Assembly: GCA_019247515.1 (NCBI GenBank)
Contig: JAFAOS010000398.1
Span: 1-64,000 of the forward strand
DNA: 64,000 nucleotides
Reading direction: 5' to 3'
From: Chloroflexota bacterium
GTDB lineage: Bacteria; Chloroflexota; UBA6077; CF-72
Of the stretch, positions 1-9,066 are shown piece after piece. Within the stretch, counting starts at the first letter, position 1, and every line of letters starts with the position of its first letter. The notes below the pieces were generated by a model. The model was not told where the DNA came from. It saw nothing but the letters and a program-made list of their open reading frames with translations, and did not search any database. A program made the position numbers and the translations under genes.

Positions 1-1182
1 CGCCAGCGGATTCAGGAGCTGATTCACGACCAGCGTGTCGAAGCACACCAGGACGATCAGCGCGGCGCTCCAGCGTTCGCCGCATCGGCGCGCGACAACC
101 CCAAGCCCCGCGCCGCCCAGCAACGCCAGGCCCAGGGCCGGCAGGAACCAGCCGTGCATCGGCAGCTCGACGCTGCGAAAGCCGGGCAAGCGCCCCATGA
201 CCTCGAACAGTCCGCCACGCGGACCCAACGCGTACCAGAGGAACGGCAGACCGAGCGCCGCCGCGGTGCGCAGCACTCGCCGCTGGCCAGCCCCCAGCAC
301 GACCAGCGGCGCCAGCAGGATCCCGGCATAGAAGTAGTGCTGGGTGCTGTCGCCTGGACCCGTGTATCGACCCGAGAGCAGCCCGTAATAATTGGGGTCC
401 ACCAGCGTCAGCAGCGCGCTCGCATGGAAGTAGCCGATATCGGGCAGGTCCAGAGCGCGAAGGTCCGCGCGCAGCGACTGGCTGGCCAGCTCCAGCCCCG
501 GCACGATCATGACTGCCGACAGCAGGCCGCCCCACCCCACCGCGGCGAGCAGGCCCAGCCCGAGCCGTCGTGCGCAACGCCAGGAGCGCTGGGCGATCGC
601 CTCGCACGCGGCCCAGATGCCGACGAAGCTGAAGGTGTACAGCGCAATAGGAAAGCTACCGGGCAGCGCGATGGCCGCGCCGACGAGGGCGAGCTCGACC
701 AGGCGGCGGACGTGAGGCGTCTCCGCGAATCGCAGCAAGCCCACGATGAGCCATGGCAGCCACGCCGCCGACGCCACCATGCCCACGTGCTGGGCGTGGG
801 CGGCGAACCAGCCGGATAGCGTGTAGAACAAGGCGGCGCCAACGGCGGCCGTCTCGTGCTGCACCAGTCGCCTGGCGAGGAAATAGGCGCCAGCGCTGGC
901 CACCAGACCACTGACGAGCAGCTCGCCGCCAATGCTGCGCGGGGTAATGCCCGCCAGGAAAAACGGCCAGTTGAGCGGGTACCAGGCGCCCACCTGCACG
1001 TCGGCCAGGAAGGGGAAGCCGCTGAAAATATACGGCGTCCAGAAAGGCAGCCGTTCGGCGTGCAGCTCGTCTGAGAGGTAGCGCTGCGCGCTGTAGTGGA
1101 CGTCGACCCCGTCGAACTGGACGCTGCCGGTCAGCAGCTGTGGGAGGTTGTAGATGCAGACGATCGCCGCGAGGACTAACAG
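1..1182 (-). CDS. YfhO-like multi-spanning membrane protein, 3' end cut by window edge
   Basis: This frame is missing from the ORF track because it has no stop before the left edge. Translating the reverse complement gives a hydrophobic protein with the family-typical stretch FWTPYIFSGFPFLADVQVG near its N-terminus, followed by many membrane segments. This matches YfhO/GT-C-like polytopic proteins, which are thought to move lipid-linked sugars or modify cell-surface polymers; the exact role is unknown. No ATG, GTG or TTG lies in frame near the expected N-terminus, and the nearest is a GTG about 240 bases upstream inside the MFS gene. The right boundary given (a CTG codon) is therefore approximate. 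The gene follows the MFS gene on the same strand and overlaps its last codons. A lost start codon or sequencing error is possible. Confidence 0.7.
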   Translation of the reverse strand, partial: MLVLAAIVCIYNLPQLLTGSVQFDGVDVHYSAQRYLSDELHAERLPFWTPYIFSGFPFLADVQVGAWYPLNWPFFLAGITPRSIGGELLVSGLVASAGAYFLARRLVQHETAAVGAALFYTLSGWFAAHAQHVGMVASAAWLPWLIVGLLRFAETPHVRRLVELALVGAAIALPGSFPIALYTFSFVGIWAACEAIAQRSWRCARRLGLGLLAAVGWGGLLSAVMIVPGLELASQSLRADLRALDLPDIGYFHASALLTLVDPNYYGLLSGRYTGPGDSTQHYFYAGILLAPLVVLGAGQRRVLRTAAALGLPFLWYALGPRGGLFEVMGRLPGFRSVELPMHGWFLPALGLALLGGAGLGVVARRCGERWSAALIVLVCFDTLVVNQLLNPLA

Positions 1183-2423
1183 CGAACGGTTCGCGCCTCT
1201 ACCCCTGCAGACCTGACGTCGCCGGGCTTGGGAACAAAACGCATCAGCACCGCGCCAAGCACCGGCAGCGTGGCAGTCAGCCCGATGACGACGGGCAGCC
1301 CGTAGTGCTCGGCGATGATGCCGAACGGCGTCACCGCGATGCCGCCCAGGCCTACCGACAGTCCCAGCATCAGACCACTCATCATCGCGATGCTGCCCGG
1401 GACGCTCTCCTGGCCGCGGACCGTCAGCGAGATCCACGACCCATTCAGGAAAAAGCCCGAACCCGCCGCCGCGATCCAGAACGACGGCCCGAACTGGTCC
1501 TGGAAGGCCAGGTACAGGCCGAAGGGCACGCTCAGGAGCAGTGAGCCGATCACCACCTGATCACGTCCGAGCTTGTCGGCCGCCGCGCCCCCGACGAAAC
1601 CGCCCAGTGCGCCAGAGATCAGGAACACGGTCAGCACCTGTGCGGCCTCGGTCGCCGCGGCCCCGGCCTGGGTCGCCAGCGTCGGAAGGAAGGTGACCAG
1701 CGTCGTCGAGGCCCAGCTGCGCAGCGCCACCACGCCGATCAGCATGCCGAGAATCCGCCAGTTGGCCTTCAGGATGCCGTACAGAGAGGTCGTGTGCCGG
1801 CCGTGGGGACCCGGCCGCTTTGGCGCCAACCACCACATCAGGCAGGCGGCGATCACGGCAGGAATGGCGAGCAGCCAGGTGCCGTGCAGGCTGCCGCCGA
1901 CCAGCACCAGGCCAACCAGCAGCGGGCCGACGCCGAGACCCAGGTTGCCGGCGCTGATGTACGCGCTCATCCAGAAGCCGCGCTGGTGCGTTGGGGCGGC
2001 CTGGGCGACCAGCGCCGCGCTCACCGGATGGAACAGCGCCGACCCGACGCCAGTTGCCAGCATGGCCAGCCCGAGGCCGCCGAAGCCCGGCACCAGGCCG
2101 AGCGCGGCCGCGCCGCAGCCCGACAGCAGCACGCCGGTCCACGGCATCCAGCGGCCTTCGCCCGTACGGTCCGCCCAGTGGCCGAACATCGGCTGCAAGA
2201 ACGCCGAAGCCAGCTGCTGGATGGCCACCAGCGCCGCGCCCATACCCAGGGTCAGACCCGACTGGGTCAGCAGAAGCGGCAGCAGCGGCGGCAGGATGTA
2301 CGCGTAGCTGTCGTTCACCAGGTGACCGAGCGCCAACGAGCCCGCGCCAAGCACCGAGCGGCGCGAGGCGTGCGACTGCTGGCCGACAACGGCCGTCGGC
2401 GCCGCCAGTACCTGTACCACCAC
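1176..2423 (-). CDS. MFS transporter, fosmidomycin-resistance (Fsr)-like
   Basis: A twelve-helix major facilitator protein of about 415 residues. It has the phrase GVGSALFHPVSAAL, which resembles the Fsr subfamily's helix-4 region, and a GHWADRTGEGRW loop between helices 2 and 3. It is predicted to export a small compound from the cytoplasm; the substrate cannot be read from sequence. The ORF track starts at 2879, but the first ~150 residues of that frame are Arg/Gly/Asp-rich and run through the divergent neighbour. The GTG at 2423 (or the adjacent one at 2420) gives a sensible N-terminus ahead of SLALGHLVNDSYAYILPP. The gene is divergent from another MFS gene at 2523, with about 100 bases between them. 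Confidence 0.85.
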   Translation of the reverse strand: MVVQVLAAPTAVVGQQSHASRRSVLGAGSLALGHLVNDSYAYILPPLLPLLLTQSGLTLGMGAALVAIQQLASAFLQPMFGHWADRTGEGRWMPWTGVLLSGCGAAALGLVPGFGGLGLAMLATGVGSALFHPVSAALVAQAAPTHQRGFWMSAYISAGNLGLGVGPLLVGLVLVGGSLHGTWLLAIPAVIAACLMWWLAPKRPGPHGRHTTSLYGILKANWRILGMLIGVVALRSWASTTLVTFLPTLATQAGAAATEAAQVLTVFLISGALGGFVGGAAADKLGRDQVVIGSLLLSVPFGLYLAFQDQFGPSFWIAAAGSGFFLNGSWISLTVRGQESVPGSIAMMSGLMLGLSVGLGGIAVTPFGIIAEHYGLPVVIGLTATLPVLGAVLMRFVPKPGDVRSAGVEARTVRC

Positions 2424-2474
2424 GAAAAGCCTACTCGAATAGGTACGAAAACCGCTCTCAGCAAGCAAAGTTCT

Positions 2475-2488
2475 CTGCACAAGTGCAG
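2475..2488. promoter_or_regulatory. Palindrome in divergent MFS promoter region
   Basis: CTGCACAAGTGCAG is a perfect inverted repeat (6-base arms, 2-base spacer) in the ~100-base gap between two divergent MFS genes. A weaker CCTA...TAGG pair lies about 35 bases to its left. The position suits an operator for a shared regulator, but no regulator gene adjoins it, so this is inference. Confidence 0.35.
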
Positions 2489-2522
2489 CGAATTTGTCGT
2501 CCTCGGGTAGTCTCTCCTGGAG

Positions 2523-3944
2523 GTGGCGGTCACACAGGACGAACCCACGATCAGCGGGCAAGCCGCGTCCGGGCGCGCGCCGATGTCGGCGGTCTTTGGC
2601 GCGGCTTACCGCTGGACCACGATCACCATCCTGTGCGGCACGGTGATCAGCTCCATGGACAGCTACATCGTCAACACGTCCATGCCGCGCGTACTGGAGG
2701 ACCTGGGTGAGCCGCAGTTCTACGCGTGGGTCGCATCGGCGTTCATCCTGGCCCAGGTCGTCGGCTTGTCCGTCGCCGGCGCCTGGAAGGACCGTGCCGG
2801 GCTGCGTAACCCCTTCCTGATTGCCGTCGCCGCCTTCGGCGTGGGCTCGCTGTTCTGCGCGCTGGCACCTTCGATGCACATCCTGGTGTTTTCGCGGGCG
2901 TTTCAGGGCCTGGCTGGCGGCGCGCTGAGCGCGCTGTGCTTCGCCGCCGCGGCCGTCTATCCCGAGCGCGTCCGCCTGCGCATGCTGTCGCTGATCTCGG
3001 GCGTGTGGGGCGTCATTGCCCTCGGCGCACCACTGCTGGGCGGCTTCATCACCGACTCGCTCGGCTGGCGGTGGATCTTCCTGGTCAACGTGCCGGTCTG
3101 CGCCGGGGTGATTGCCCTGGGCTGGCTCGCCCTCAAGGACACCAGACCATCCGACGTCCGCCGCGCGCTGCCCGTGACGCGCGCCATCCTGCTCGCCACG
3201 GCCGTCGCCGGGCTGACCGCGGCGCCGTCCGCTTCGCGGGACATCGCCGTCGGCTTGCTGGCGATCGGTCTGGCGGCCGCGGTCGTGTACGCGAGGCTGG
3301 AGGTTCGCGCCTCAGTCGCCGTGATCCCGACCGACACCTGGCTCGGCCGCGGGCCGGTCGGCTCGTCGCTGCGGGCGACCATGTTCTACACGGGCGCCTA
3401 CACGGGGGCTGGCGTGTTCTTGCCGCTGTACCTGGTGCAGGTTCGCGGCGAGTCGACCACCCAGGCAGGCCTGGTGCTGAGCGTGGGCGGCTTCATGTGG
3501 ACCGTCGGCAGCATCTACGCGGCAACGCGGACCGGGCGGTGGCCGATTCGCCTGGCGATCATCGGCGCGCTGCTCATCGCGCTCGCCTGCTTCTCGATCG
3601 CCGCGCAGTCAGTGCTCGGCAATATGCCCCTGCCGCTGATCTACCTGACGTGGGCCGGTGCGGGCTTCGGCGTGGGACTGGCCATGTTGCATCTGACGAA
3701 CTGGGCGCTGGTGTATTCGCCCGCGTCGCAATCGGGCGTCATCAGCGGCGCGACGCAGACCATGCGCATGCTGGGCAGTGCCGCGGTCGGCGCGCTGATG
3801 GGCGCGGTGCTCAACGCCATCGGCACGGACCCCGAGCACCTGCGGATGTCGATCACCGCGATCTTCTCGCTGACGGGGCTGATCGCGTTGTTCCCAGCCA
3901 CGCTCGGGCGGCCGAAAGTCTCGGCCCGTCTGCCGTCCGACTAG
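2523..3944 (+). CDS. MFS transporter, DHA2 (EmrB/QacA-like) type
   Basis: A 473-residue polytopic protein. It carries the DHA2-type motifs: SMDSYIVNTSMPRVLEDL in helix 1, a drug:H+ antiporter motif C (GVIALGAPLLGGFI) in helix 5, and WRWIFLVNVP. It is predicted to be a proton-coupled exporter of small lipophilic molecules. The start is uncertain. The GTG at 2523 sits inside the GGAGG-like sequence, leaving no spacer, and the next in-frame ATG at 2583 has no visible ribosome-binding site. A cytoplasmic leader of 20-40 residues is plausible either way. It is divergent from the Fsr-like gene and convergent with uppP. Confidence 0.85.
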   Translation: MAVTQDEPTISGQAASGRAPMSAVFGAAYRWTTITILCGTVISSMDSYIVNTSMPRVLEDLGEPQFYAWVASAFILAQVVGLSVAGAWKDRAGLRNPFLIAVAAFGVGSLFCALAPSMHILVFSRAFQGLAGGALSALCFAAAAVYPERVRLRMLSLISGVWGVIALGAPLLGGFITDSLGWRWIFLVNVPVCAGVIALGWLALKDTRPSDVRRALPVTRAILLATAVAGLTAAPSASRDIAVGLLAIGLAAAVVYARLEVRASVAVIPTDTWLGRGPVGSSLRATMFYTGAYTGAGVFLPLYLVQVRGESTTQAGLVLSVGGFMWTVGSIYAATRTGRWPIRLAIIGALLIALACFSIAAQSVLGNMPLPLIYLTWAGAGFGVGLAMLHLTNWALVYSPASQSGVISGATQTMRMLGSAAVGALMGAVLNAIGTDPEHLRMSITAIFSLTGLIALFPATLGRPKVSARLPSD

Positions 3945-3956
3945 CTACGCCTCAGG

Positions 3957-4784
3957 CTAGGAGCCAAAGATCAGCGTCGCCGCGCCGAGAAGAATGCAGT
4001 ACGCGGCAAACGGCAGCAGGGCGTTGACCTCCTGCCGCTTGTAGTAGCGCATCAAGAACCAGGTGCTGAGATACGCCATGACGCCCGAGATTGCGCCGGC
4101 GAGCAAGGCCGGTCCCAGAAACGCGCGCTCGTCGGGTTGCAGCAGCTTGGGTATTTCGACGAGCCCGGCCGCGAAGATGATCGGCGTCGCCAGCAAGAAT
4201 GAGAAGCGGGCCGCGGACTGGTGCTCGAGTCCGACCAGCAGGCCACCCACCAGCGTGGCGCCCGAGCGCGAGAAGCCCGGCAGCAGGGCGATGATCTGGC
4301 TGGTGCCGATGCCGACCGCCTGCAGCGGCCGCAACAGGACCAGTGTGGCCCTGCCAGCGCGTCGTCGCAGGAACTCGCCGAGCGCCAGCATCACGCCGTT
4401 CAGCATCAAGAACACCGCCACCAGCCGCCATTCCGCGAACAACGTCGTCAGGCCGCCGCGGAAGATCAGGCCGACCAGACCCGCCGGGATCGTGCCGAGG
4501 ACCAGCAGCAGCAGCAAGCGGCGGGACTCGTCACGCGCCGGACTCACCTGACGGTCGAACAGCGACGAGATCAGCAGCCACCAGTCACGCCAGAAGTACA
4601 GCAGCAGCGCCAGCGCGGTGAAGACGTGCAGCAGGACGAGGAACGGCAGGAAGGTGGTCGCATTCTGGTCGATCGTCCAGCCGAAGAGGTGGGGAATGAC
4701 GACGGCGTGGCCGAGGCTGCTCACGGGGAACAGCTCGGTCACGCCCTGGATGACGGCGAGGACGATTGCCTGGAAGAGGTTCAT
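3957..4784 (-). CDS. uppP: Undecaprenyl-diphosphatase (UppP/BacA family)
   Basis: An integral membrane phosphatase predicted to convert undecaprenyl diphosphate to the monophosphate, recycling the lipid carrier for peptidoglycan and surface polysaccharides. The family signatures are present: Q13GVTELFPVSSLGH, carrying the (E/Q)xxxE motif, and LPGFSRSGATL about two-thirds along, which is the PGxSRSxxT motif. Length of 275 residues and roughly eight membrane segments fit the family. I chose the ATG at 4784, preceded by GGAG, over the track start at 4820. It stands alone, convergent with the MFS gene. Some homologues give bacitracin tolerance. Confidence 0.93.
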   Translation of the reverse strand: MNLFQAIVLAVIQGVTELFPVSSLGHAVVIPHLFGWTIDQNATTFLPFLVLLHVFTALALLLYFWRDWWLLISSLFDRQVSPARDESRRLLLLLVLGTIPAGLVGLIFRGGLTTLFAEWRLVAVFLMLNGVMLALGEFLRRRAGRATLVLLRPLQAVGIGTSQIIALLPGFSRSGATLVGGLLVGLEHQSAARFSFLLATPIIFAAGLVEIPKLLQPDERAFLGPALLAGAISGVMAYLSTWFLMRYYKRQEVNALLPFAAYCILLGAATLIFGS

Positions 4785-4832
4785 AGCTCCTGTCAGAGCA
4801 TAACCAAGCTCGGCCGTCACCAGTCGGTGAGC

Positions 4833-4856
4833 GTCGGCGGGCGGAATTCCGCCGAC
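4833..4856. terminator. GC-rich hairpin between VOC gene and uppP
   Basis: GTCGGCGG and CCGCCGAC form an 8-base-pair stem around an 8-base loop, just past the stop of the minus-strand VOC gene and upstream of uppP. There is no T-run, so this may be a Rho-assisted or weak terminator, or just a hairpin. Confidence 0.35.
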
Positions 4857-4871
4857 ACCCCGGTTATCTGG

Positions 4872-5243
4872 CTACGGCCGCGCAGGCAACTGCTGCACCG
4901 CCCACTTGTTGCCATCCGGATCGTTGAAGTACACGAAGCGGCCCCAGGCGAGGTCCTGGACGTCGCTGACGGGCACGCCGCGACCGGCCAGGTGCTTGTG
5001 GGCGGCTTCGACGTCGGCGACCACCATCTGCAGGCCCTCAACCGAGCCCGGCTGCGCCGCCGTAAGGCCGCGGCCAAAAGCGATCGAGCAGCCCGAACCT
5101 GCGGGCGTGAGCTGGACGAAGCGGATCTGTTCGTTGACCGTGTGGTCGTGATCCAGGTGGAAGCCGACCTGGTCGGCGTAGAAGGAACGGGCGCGGTCGA
5201 CGTCGGAAACGGGCACGATGACGAGCTCTAATTTCCAGTCCAT
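4872..5243 (-). CDS. Glyoxalase/bleomycin-resistance (VOC) fold protein
   Basis: A single VOC domain of 123 residues. It begins LELVIVPVSDVDRARSFYADQVGF, typical of the family's first beta-alpha-beta unit, and ends with GRFVYFNDPDGNKWAVQQL, the usual second half. Members bind metals and act as glyoxalases, isomerases, dioxygenases or resistance proteins; nothing here decides which. I took the ATG at 5243, preceded by a G-rich site (TTGGGG), and not the upstream track start at 5312, whose extra residues do not look like protein. It is divergent from the solute-binding lipoprotein at 5332. Confidence 0.85.
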   Translation of the reverse strand: MDWKLELVIVPVSDVDRARSFYADQVGFHLDHDHTVNEQIRFVQLTPAGSGCSIAFGRGLTAAQPGSVEGLQMVVADVEAAHKHLAGRGVPVSDVQDLAWGRFVYFNDPDGNKWAVQQLPARP

Positions 5244-5331
5244 GCCCCAACTGTAAAGTGTATTCAGGCCAGTTCCTGTCCGCATTACACGTCTTGGTAC
5301 CCTGACCGCCACGCAATTCTGGGAAGTTCAC

Positions 5332-7074
5332 ATGGCTACATCTCACCAACCTGCACACGTCGACCTCTCGCGGCGCGCGGTGCTCAAGGGCGTCGCCTCC
5401 GGTCTTGTCCTCGCGCCTGGCCTGCTGGCCGCGTGCGCACCGCCGGCGCCAACCAGCAGCCCGCCCACCAGCGGCGCTGGCGCGAGCGGCACCCCCGCGG
5501 CGGCCAATGTCCTGCCCACCTACGTCCCGCTGCAGAACGGGCCGAAGCCCGATTACCCCAGCGCCGGCCAGCAGTATGAAGACGGCTGGGACAACTACCC
5601 GACCAACCCGATCAAAGCCTGGACCAAGGCTCCGCCCGGCGAGGGCGGCGCGGTCACCGCCCTGAGCAACGGCTTCAATCCGCCCTCCACCCCCTTCGAT
5701 CAGAACCCGGCCTGGCAGGAAGTCAATCGCCAGCTCAACGCCAACGTGCAGTTCAACGTCATCCAGCCGGTCGACTACGCGACCAAGCTTGCCACGGTCA
5801 TGGCCGGTCAGGACCTGCCCGACGTCATGCTGTTTCCGGGCGGTCTGAACGTCAACATCGGCGGCGGTGGCGGCGGGACTGCGAACCTGCCCACGTTCTT
5901 GCAGACCAAGTGCGCCGACCTCACCCCCTACCTCGCCGGCGACGCGATCAAGGACTATCCCTACCTGGCCGCCATTCCAACGTTCGCCTGGAAGAACTCG
6001 GGTTCCGCCTTCAACGGCCACCTGTACATGATCCCGCTCGAGCGCTACGTGGCCGGCCAGGCGCTGTTCAAAAACGTCGAGATCTACGACGCCGAGATCG
6101 GCAAGGACTACGTCCCGAAGAATGCCGACGACCTCAAGCGGGTGTTCCAGCAGCTCAATCGGCCCCAGGAGGACCGTTATGCGACGGCCTCCTTCCAGTT
6201 GCAGGCGTTCTTCATCACCTTCTACTCGGCCATGTTCGGCGCGCCGAACAACTGGCGCCTCGAATCGAGTGGCAAGCTGACCAAAAACTACGAGACACCC
6301 GAATTCAAAGAAGCCATCAACTACGTGCGCGACCTGTACGTGGCCGGGCTGTTCCATCCCAACTCGCTGAATTACGGCGACATCAACGCGGCGCGCCTGA
6401 ACTTCGTGGGCGGCAGGTTCGTGCTGTACCCCGAAGGCTTTGGCCAACCCTGGCAGGACTTCTGGCGGCGCGGCCTCAAGAACTCCCCGCCCTACAACTT
6501 CATCCCGCTGCCACCGTTTCCCGCGCACGACGGCGGTAAGCCACAGCACTTCCTGGGCCCCGGCTTCATCGCCGCCAACGCCTTCAAGCAGGCCAGTCCC
6601 GACCGCATCAAGGAGCTGCTGCGGATTATGGACTTCCTCGCCGCGCCGTTTGGCACACAGGAAGACCTGCTACTGCAGTACGGGCTGCCGGACATCCATT
6701 ACACGCTGGACAGTACTGGCAAGCTGAGCCTCAACGACAGGAGCAACGTCGACGCGAACTACGTCAACTGGAAGTACCTGGTGCAGCACCCGCAGGTGAT
6801 GTACGTACCGGATATTCCAGGCTACGCGAAGGCGGAGTACGACGCCGAGCACGTGCTGATTCCGGCCGGGGTGAACGATCCAGCGTTTGGCCTGTACGCG
6901 CCGACGAATGGCAGCAAAGGCGTCGTCATCCAGCGGACCATGATCGACGGCATCACCGACATCATCGCCGGCCGCCGCCCTGTCTCCGACTACGACCAGC
7001 TGGTCAGGGACTGGCAGGACAACGGTGGCGAGCAGATCCGCAACGAGCTCCACGCCGCGCTCGGGCAACAGTAA
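5332..7074 (+). CDS. Extracellular solute-binding lipoprotein (family 1, sugar-type), Tat signal
   Basis: A secreted ABC-transporter binding protein of 580 residues. The N-terminus has a twin-arginine motif (SRRAVLKG, residues 13-20) and a lipobox LLAAC with lipid-carrying Cys35, followed by a low-complexity Ser/Thr/Pro/Ala linker. The mature part has family-1-like phrases such as ATVMAGQDLPDVMLFPGG and resembles LipO-type large sugar-binding proteins. It should sit on the outer face of the membrane and deliver a glycan or glycoside to permeases, but none is encoded nearby, so it is an orphan here. The ATG has a GGGAAG site six bases upstream. A hairpin repeat follows its stop codon. Confidence 0.88.
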   Translation: MATSHQPAHVDLSRRAVLKGVASGLVLAPGLLAACAPPAPTSSPPTSGAGASGTPAAANVLPTYVPLQNGPKPDYPSAGQQYEDGWDNYPTNPIKAWTKAPPGEGGAVTALSNGFNPPSTPFDQNPAWQEVNRQLNANVQFNVIQPVDYATKLATVMAGQDLPDVMLFPGGLNVNIGGGGGGTANLPTFLQTKCADLTPYLAGDAIKDYPYLAAIPTFAWKNSGSAFNGHLYMIPLERYVAGQALFKNVEIYDAEIGKDYVPKNADDLKRVFQQLNRPQEDRYATASFQLQAFFITFYSAMFGAPNNWRLESSGKLTKNYETPEFKEAINYVRDLYVAGLFHPNSLNYGDINAARLNFVGGRFVLYPEGFGQPWQDFWRRGLKNSPPYNFIPLPPFPAHDGGKPQHFLGPGFIAANAFKQASPDRIKELLRIMDFLAAPFGTQEDLLLQYGLPDIHYTLDSTGKLSLNDRSNVDANYVNWKYLVQHPQVMYVPDIPGYAKAEYDAEHVLIPAGVNDPAFGLYAPTNGSKGVVIQRTMIDGITDIIAGRRPVSDYDQLVRDWQDNGGEQIRNELHAALGQQ

Positions 7075-7085
7075 CCGCGCAAGGC

Positions 7086-7118
7086 TCCCTCTCCCTCTGG
7101 GAGAGGGCCGGGGTGAGG
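7086..7118. repeat. Interspersed hairpin repeat, copy 1
   Basis: CCCTCTCCC-TCT-GGGAGAGGG followed by CCGGGGTGAGGG. It forms a nine-pair stem with a three-base loop. The core recurs at 10937, 37235, 44074, 44146 (inverted) and 50959 (inverted). Here it lies between the convergent ends of the binding-protein and phosphomutase genes. Confidence 0.85.
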
Positions 7119-7155
7119 GCCGCGAGAGAGAGGCGAACTGACGCGCTACTGCAAA

Positions 7156-9039
7156 TTAGACCAGCCGACGGACTCCCGCGGACCACTCCTCGCGCCACGC
7201 GCGAACCTGGGATTGATCCGAGGCTGGCAGGTCGCCGCCGATGACGGTGCCGCTCAGGTTGACGATCTCCTCGGCGAGCGCCAGCGCTTCGGCGCTCAGC
7301 GGCTCGCGGACCGACGGGACCGAGGCCCCTGAGGGCACGGGGGCATAGAGCTGGATGTAGTACTTCAGCTTCGGCTCCGTCCCCGACGGGCGGACCGTCA
7401 CACGGTTGCGCTGGTCTTCGGACAGCACGAACGTCACCATGTCGTCGCCGCTGCCAATCGCGTACGCGGCGCGCGTGGATTTCTCGGGCGCGAGGCGATC
7501 CAGCACGCCGACGACCGCGCGGCCGCCCAGCGAAGCGGGCGGCGAACGGCGCAGGCCGAGCATGACCTCGCGCATCACCTGCATCCCCGTCTTGCCTGGC
7601 AGCTCGACCAGGTGCTGCAGGTTGCGATAGCAGCCGTACCGCGCGTACAGCTCGTCCAGGTACTGCCAGACCGTGAGGCCGCGGTCCTTCAACGCGGAGG
7701 CCATCTCCGCCACGAGCAGCGCGGCGATGGACGCGTCCTTGTCGCGCACGAAGTTGCCAGCCAGGTAGCCGATGCTTTCCTCGGTCGCAAAGAAGTACCC
7801 GATCCGGCCGGCGTCTTCGCGCTCCTGGATGATCTGCGCCATCCACTTGAAGCCCACGTTCAGGTCGCTGATCGCCTCGACGCCGAAGCCGCGGGCGATG
7901 TCGGCCACCAGCGACGTGGTGACAAACGTCTCGAGCACCAGGTCATTGGGTGAGGTCAGGCCGAGCTCCTTGCGGCGGCTCAGCACGAAATGGGTCAGCG
8001 CCGCGCCGACGTCGTCGCCGCGCAGCAGATCGAGCCGCTGATCGCCCGCCGCGCGTCGAGTGGCGACCGCGGCTCGATCCGCATCCGGGTCGGAGCAGAT
8101 CGCCAGGTCGGCCCCAACGCGCTCGGTAAGCGCAACCGGCATCGCCACGACCTCGCGGTACTCGGGATTGATCAGCTTGCCCGCGGCGGTCGGGAAGCTG
8201 GAGTCGGGCTCGAGCTGTTCCGGCACGGGCTGGACCGAAAATCCCGCCCGCTCCAGGACGGGCAGGACATTGGTTTTGCCGGCGCCGTGAATCGCGCCGA
8301 AGACGATGGTCGCCGATCGACTGCTCTCGATCGACAGGCTGCCCACGGCTGAGAGATACGCGTCGTCCACGTCTGGGCCCAGGTGCGCGACCCACTCCTC
8401 CCCGCCGGACTCCAGCGGCAACCGGTGGATGTCGCGGACCTCAGACACCAGCTGCATGAACTCGCCGTCGAGTGGCGGGACGACCTGGCCGCCGTACGAC
8501 CAGTAGAACTTGAACCCGTTGTCGGTCTTCGGGTTGTGGGACGCCGTGATCTGCACACCCGCCGTGGCGTGCAGGTGGCGCACGGCAAAGGAGATTTCTG
8601 GCGTGCTGCGCACCCCGTCGAACCGAAACGAGCGGATGCTATTGGCGGCGAAGACCTCGCTGCACACCCGCGCAAAGGCGACCGAGCCCTCGCGCGCCTC
8701 GTGGCCGACCACGACGCCACCCTGGCGCGCCTCCTCGCCGCGCGCGTCGATGAACTGGCACAGGGCCTGGGCAGCCTCGCCAATCGTGCGCGTGTTGATG
8801 CGGTTCGGTCCAGGGCCGATCGCCCCGCGGATGCCACCGGTACCAATATTGATGTGTTTGTAGAAGGCATCTTCGAGCTCGGCCCACTCGCCGCCGTCGA
8901 CGAGCGACTGGATTTCGGGTCGGAACTCAGCCAGGCTGGGGTCTTCGAGCCACTGCTTCAGATTGGCCAGCGCCTCGGGGCTGAGCTGCGCTTGCCGCTG
9001 CAACGAGGTGAGCAGGTCGGTGGCGGCCACACTATGCAT
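7156..9039 (-). CDS. Phosphoglucomutase/phosphomannomutase (alpha-D-phosphohexomutase)
   Basis: A cytoplasmic enzyme predicted to interconvert hexose-1- and hexose-6-phosphates. The four hallmarks are visible: the phosphoserine loop TASHNPKTDNGFK (Ser167), the Mg-binding loop DPDADR (around residue 315), a sugar-binding loop FATEESIGY, and the phosphate-binding loop RPSGTEPKLKYY near residue 573. At 627 residues it is longer than bacterial PMM/PGM (~460) and nearer to the PgcA/PGM2-like group. The track start is kept, with no clear ribosome-binding site. It would link sugar uptake to nucleotide-sugar synthesis; glucose versus mannose specificity cannot be told. Confidence 0.92.
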   Translation of the reverse strand: MHSVAATDLLTSLQRQAQLSPEALANLKQWLEDPSLAEFRPEIQSLVDGGEWAELEDAFYKHINIGTGGIRGAIGPGPNRINTRTIGEAAQALCQFIDARGEEARQGGVVVGHEAREGSVAFARVCSEVFAANSIRSFRFDGVRSTPEISFAVRHLHATAGVQITASHNPKTDNGFKFYWSYGGQVVPPLDGEFMQLVSEVRDIHRLPLESGGEEWVAHLGPDVDDAYLSAVGSLSIESSRSATIVFGAIHGAGKTNVLPVLERAGFSVQPVPEQLEPDSSFPTAAGKLINPEYREVVAMPVALTERVGADLAICSDPDADRAAVATRRAAGDQRLDLLRGDDVGAALTHFVLSRRKELGLTSPNDLVLETFVTTSLVADIARGFGVEAISDLNVGFKWMAQIIQEREDAGRIGYFFATEESIGYLAGNFVRDKDASIAALLVAEMASALKDRGLTVWQYLDELYARYGCYRNLQHLVELPGKTGMQVMREVMLGLRRSPPASLGGRAVVGVLDRLAPEKSTRAAYAIGSGDDMVTFVLSEDQRNRVTVRPSGTEPKLKYYIQLYAPVPSGASVPSVREPLSAEALALAEEIVNLSGTVIGGDLPASDQSQVRAWREEWSAGVRRLV

Positions 9040-9066
9040 GCAGTCTTGAGCGTAACAAAGGACGTC

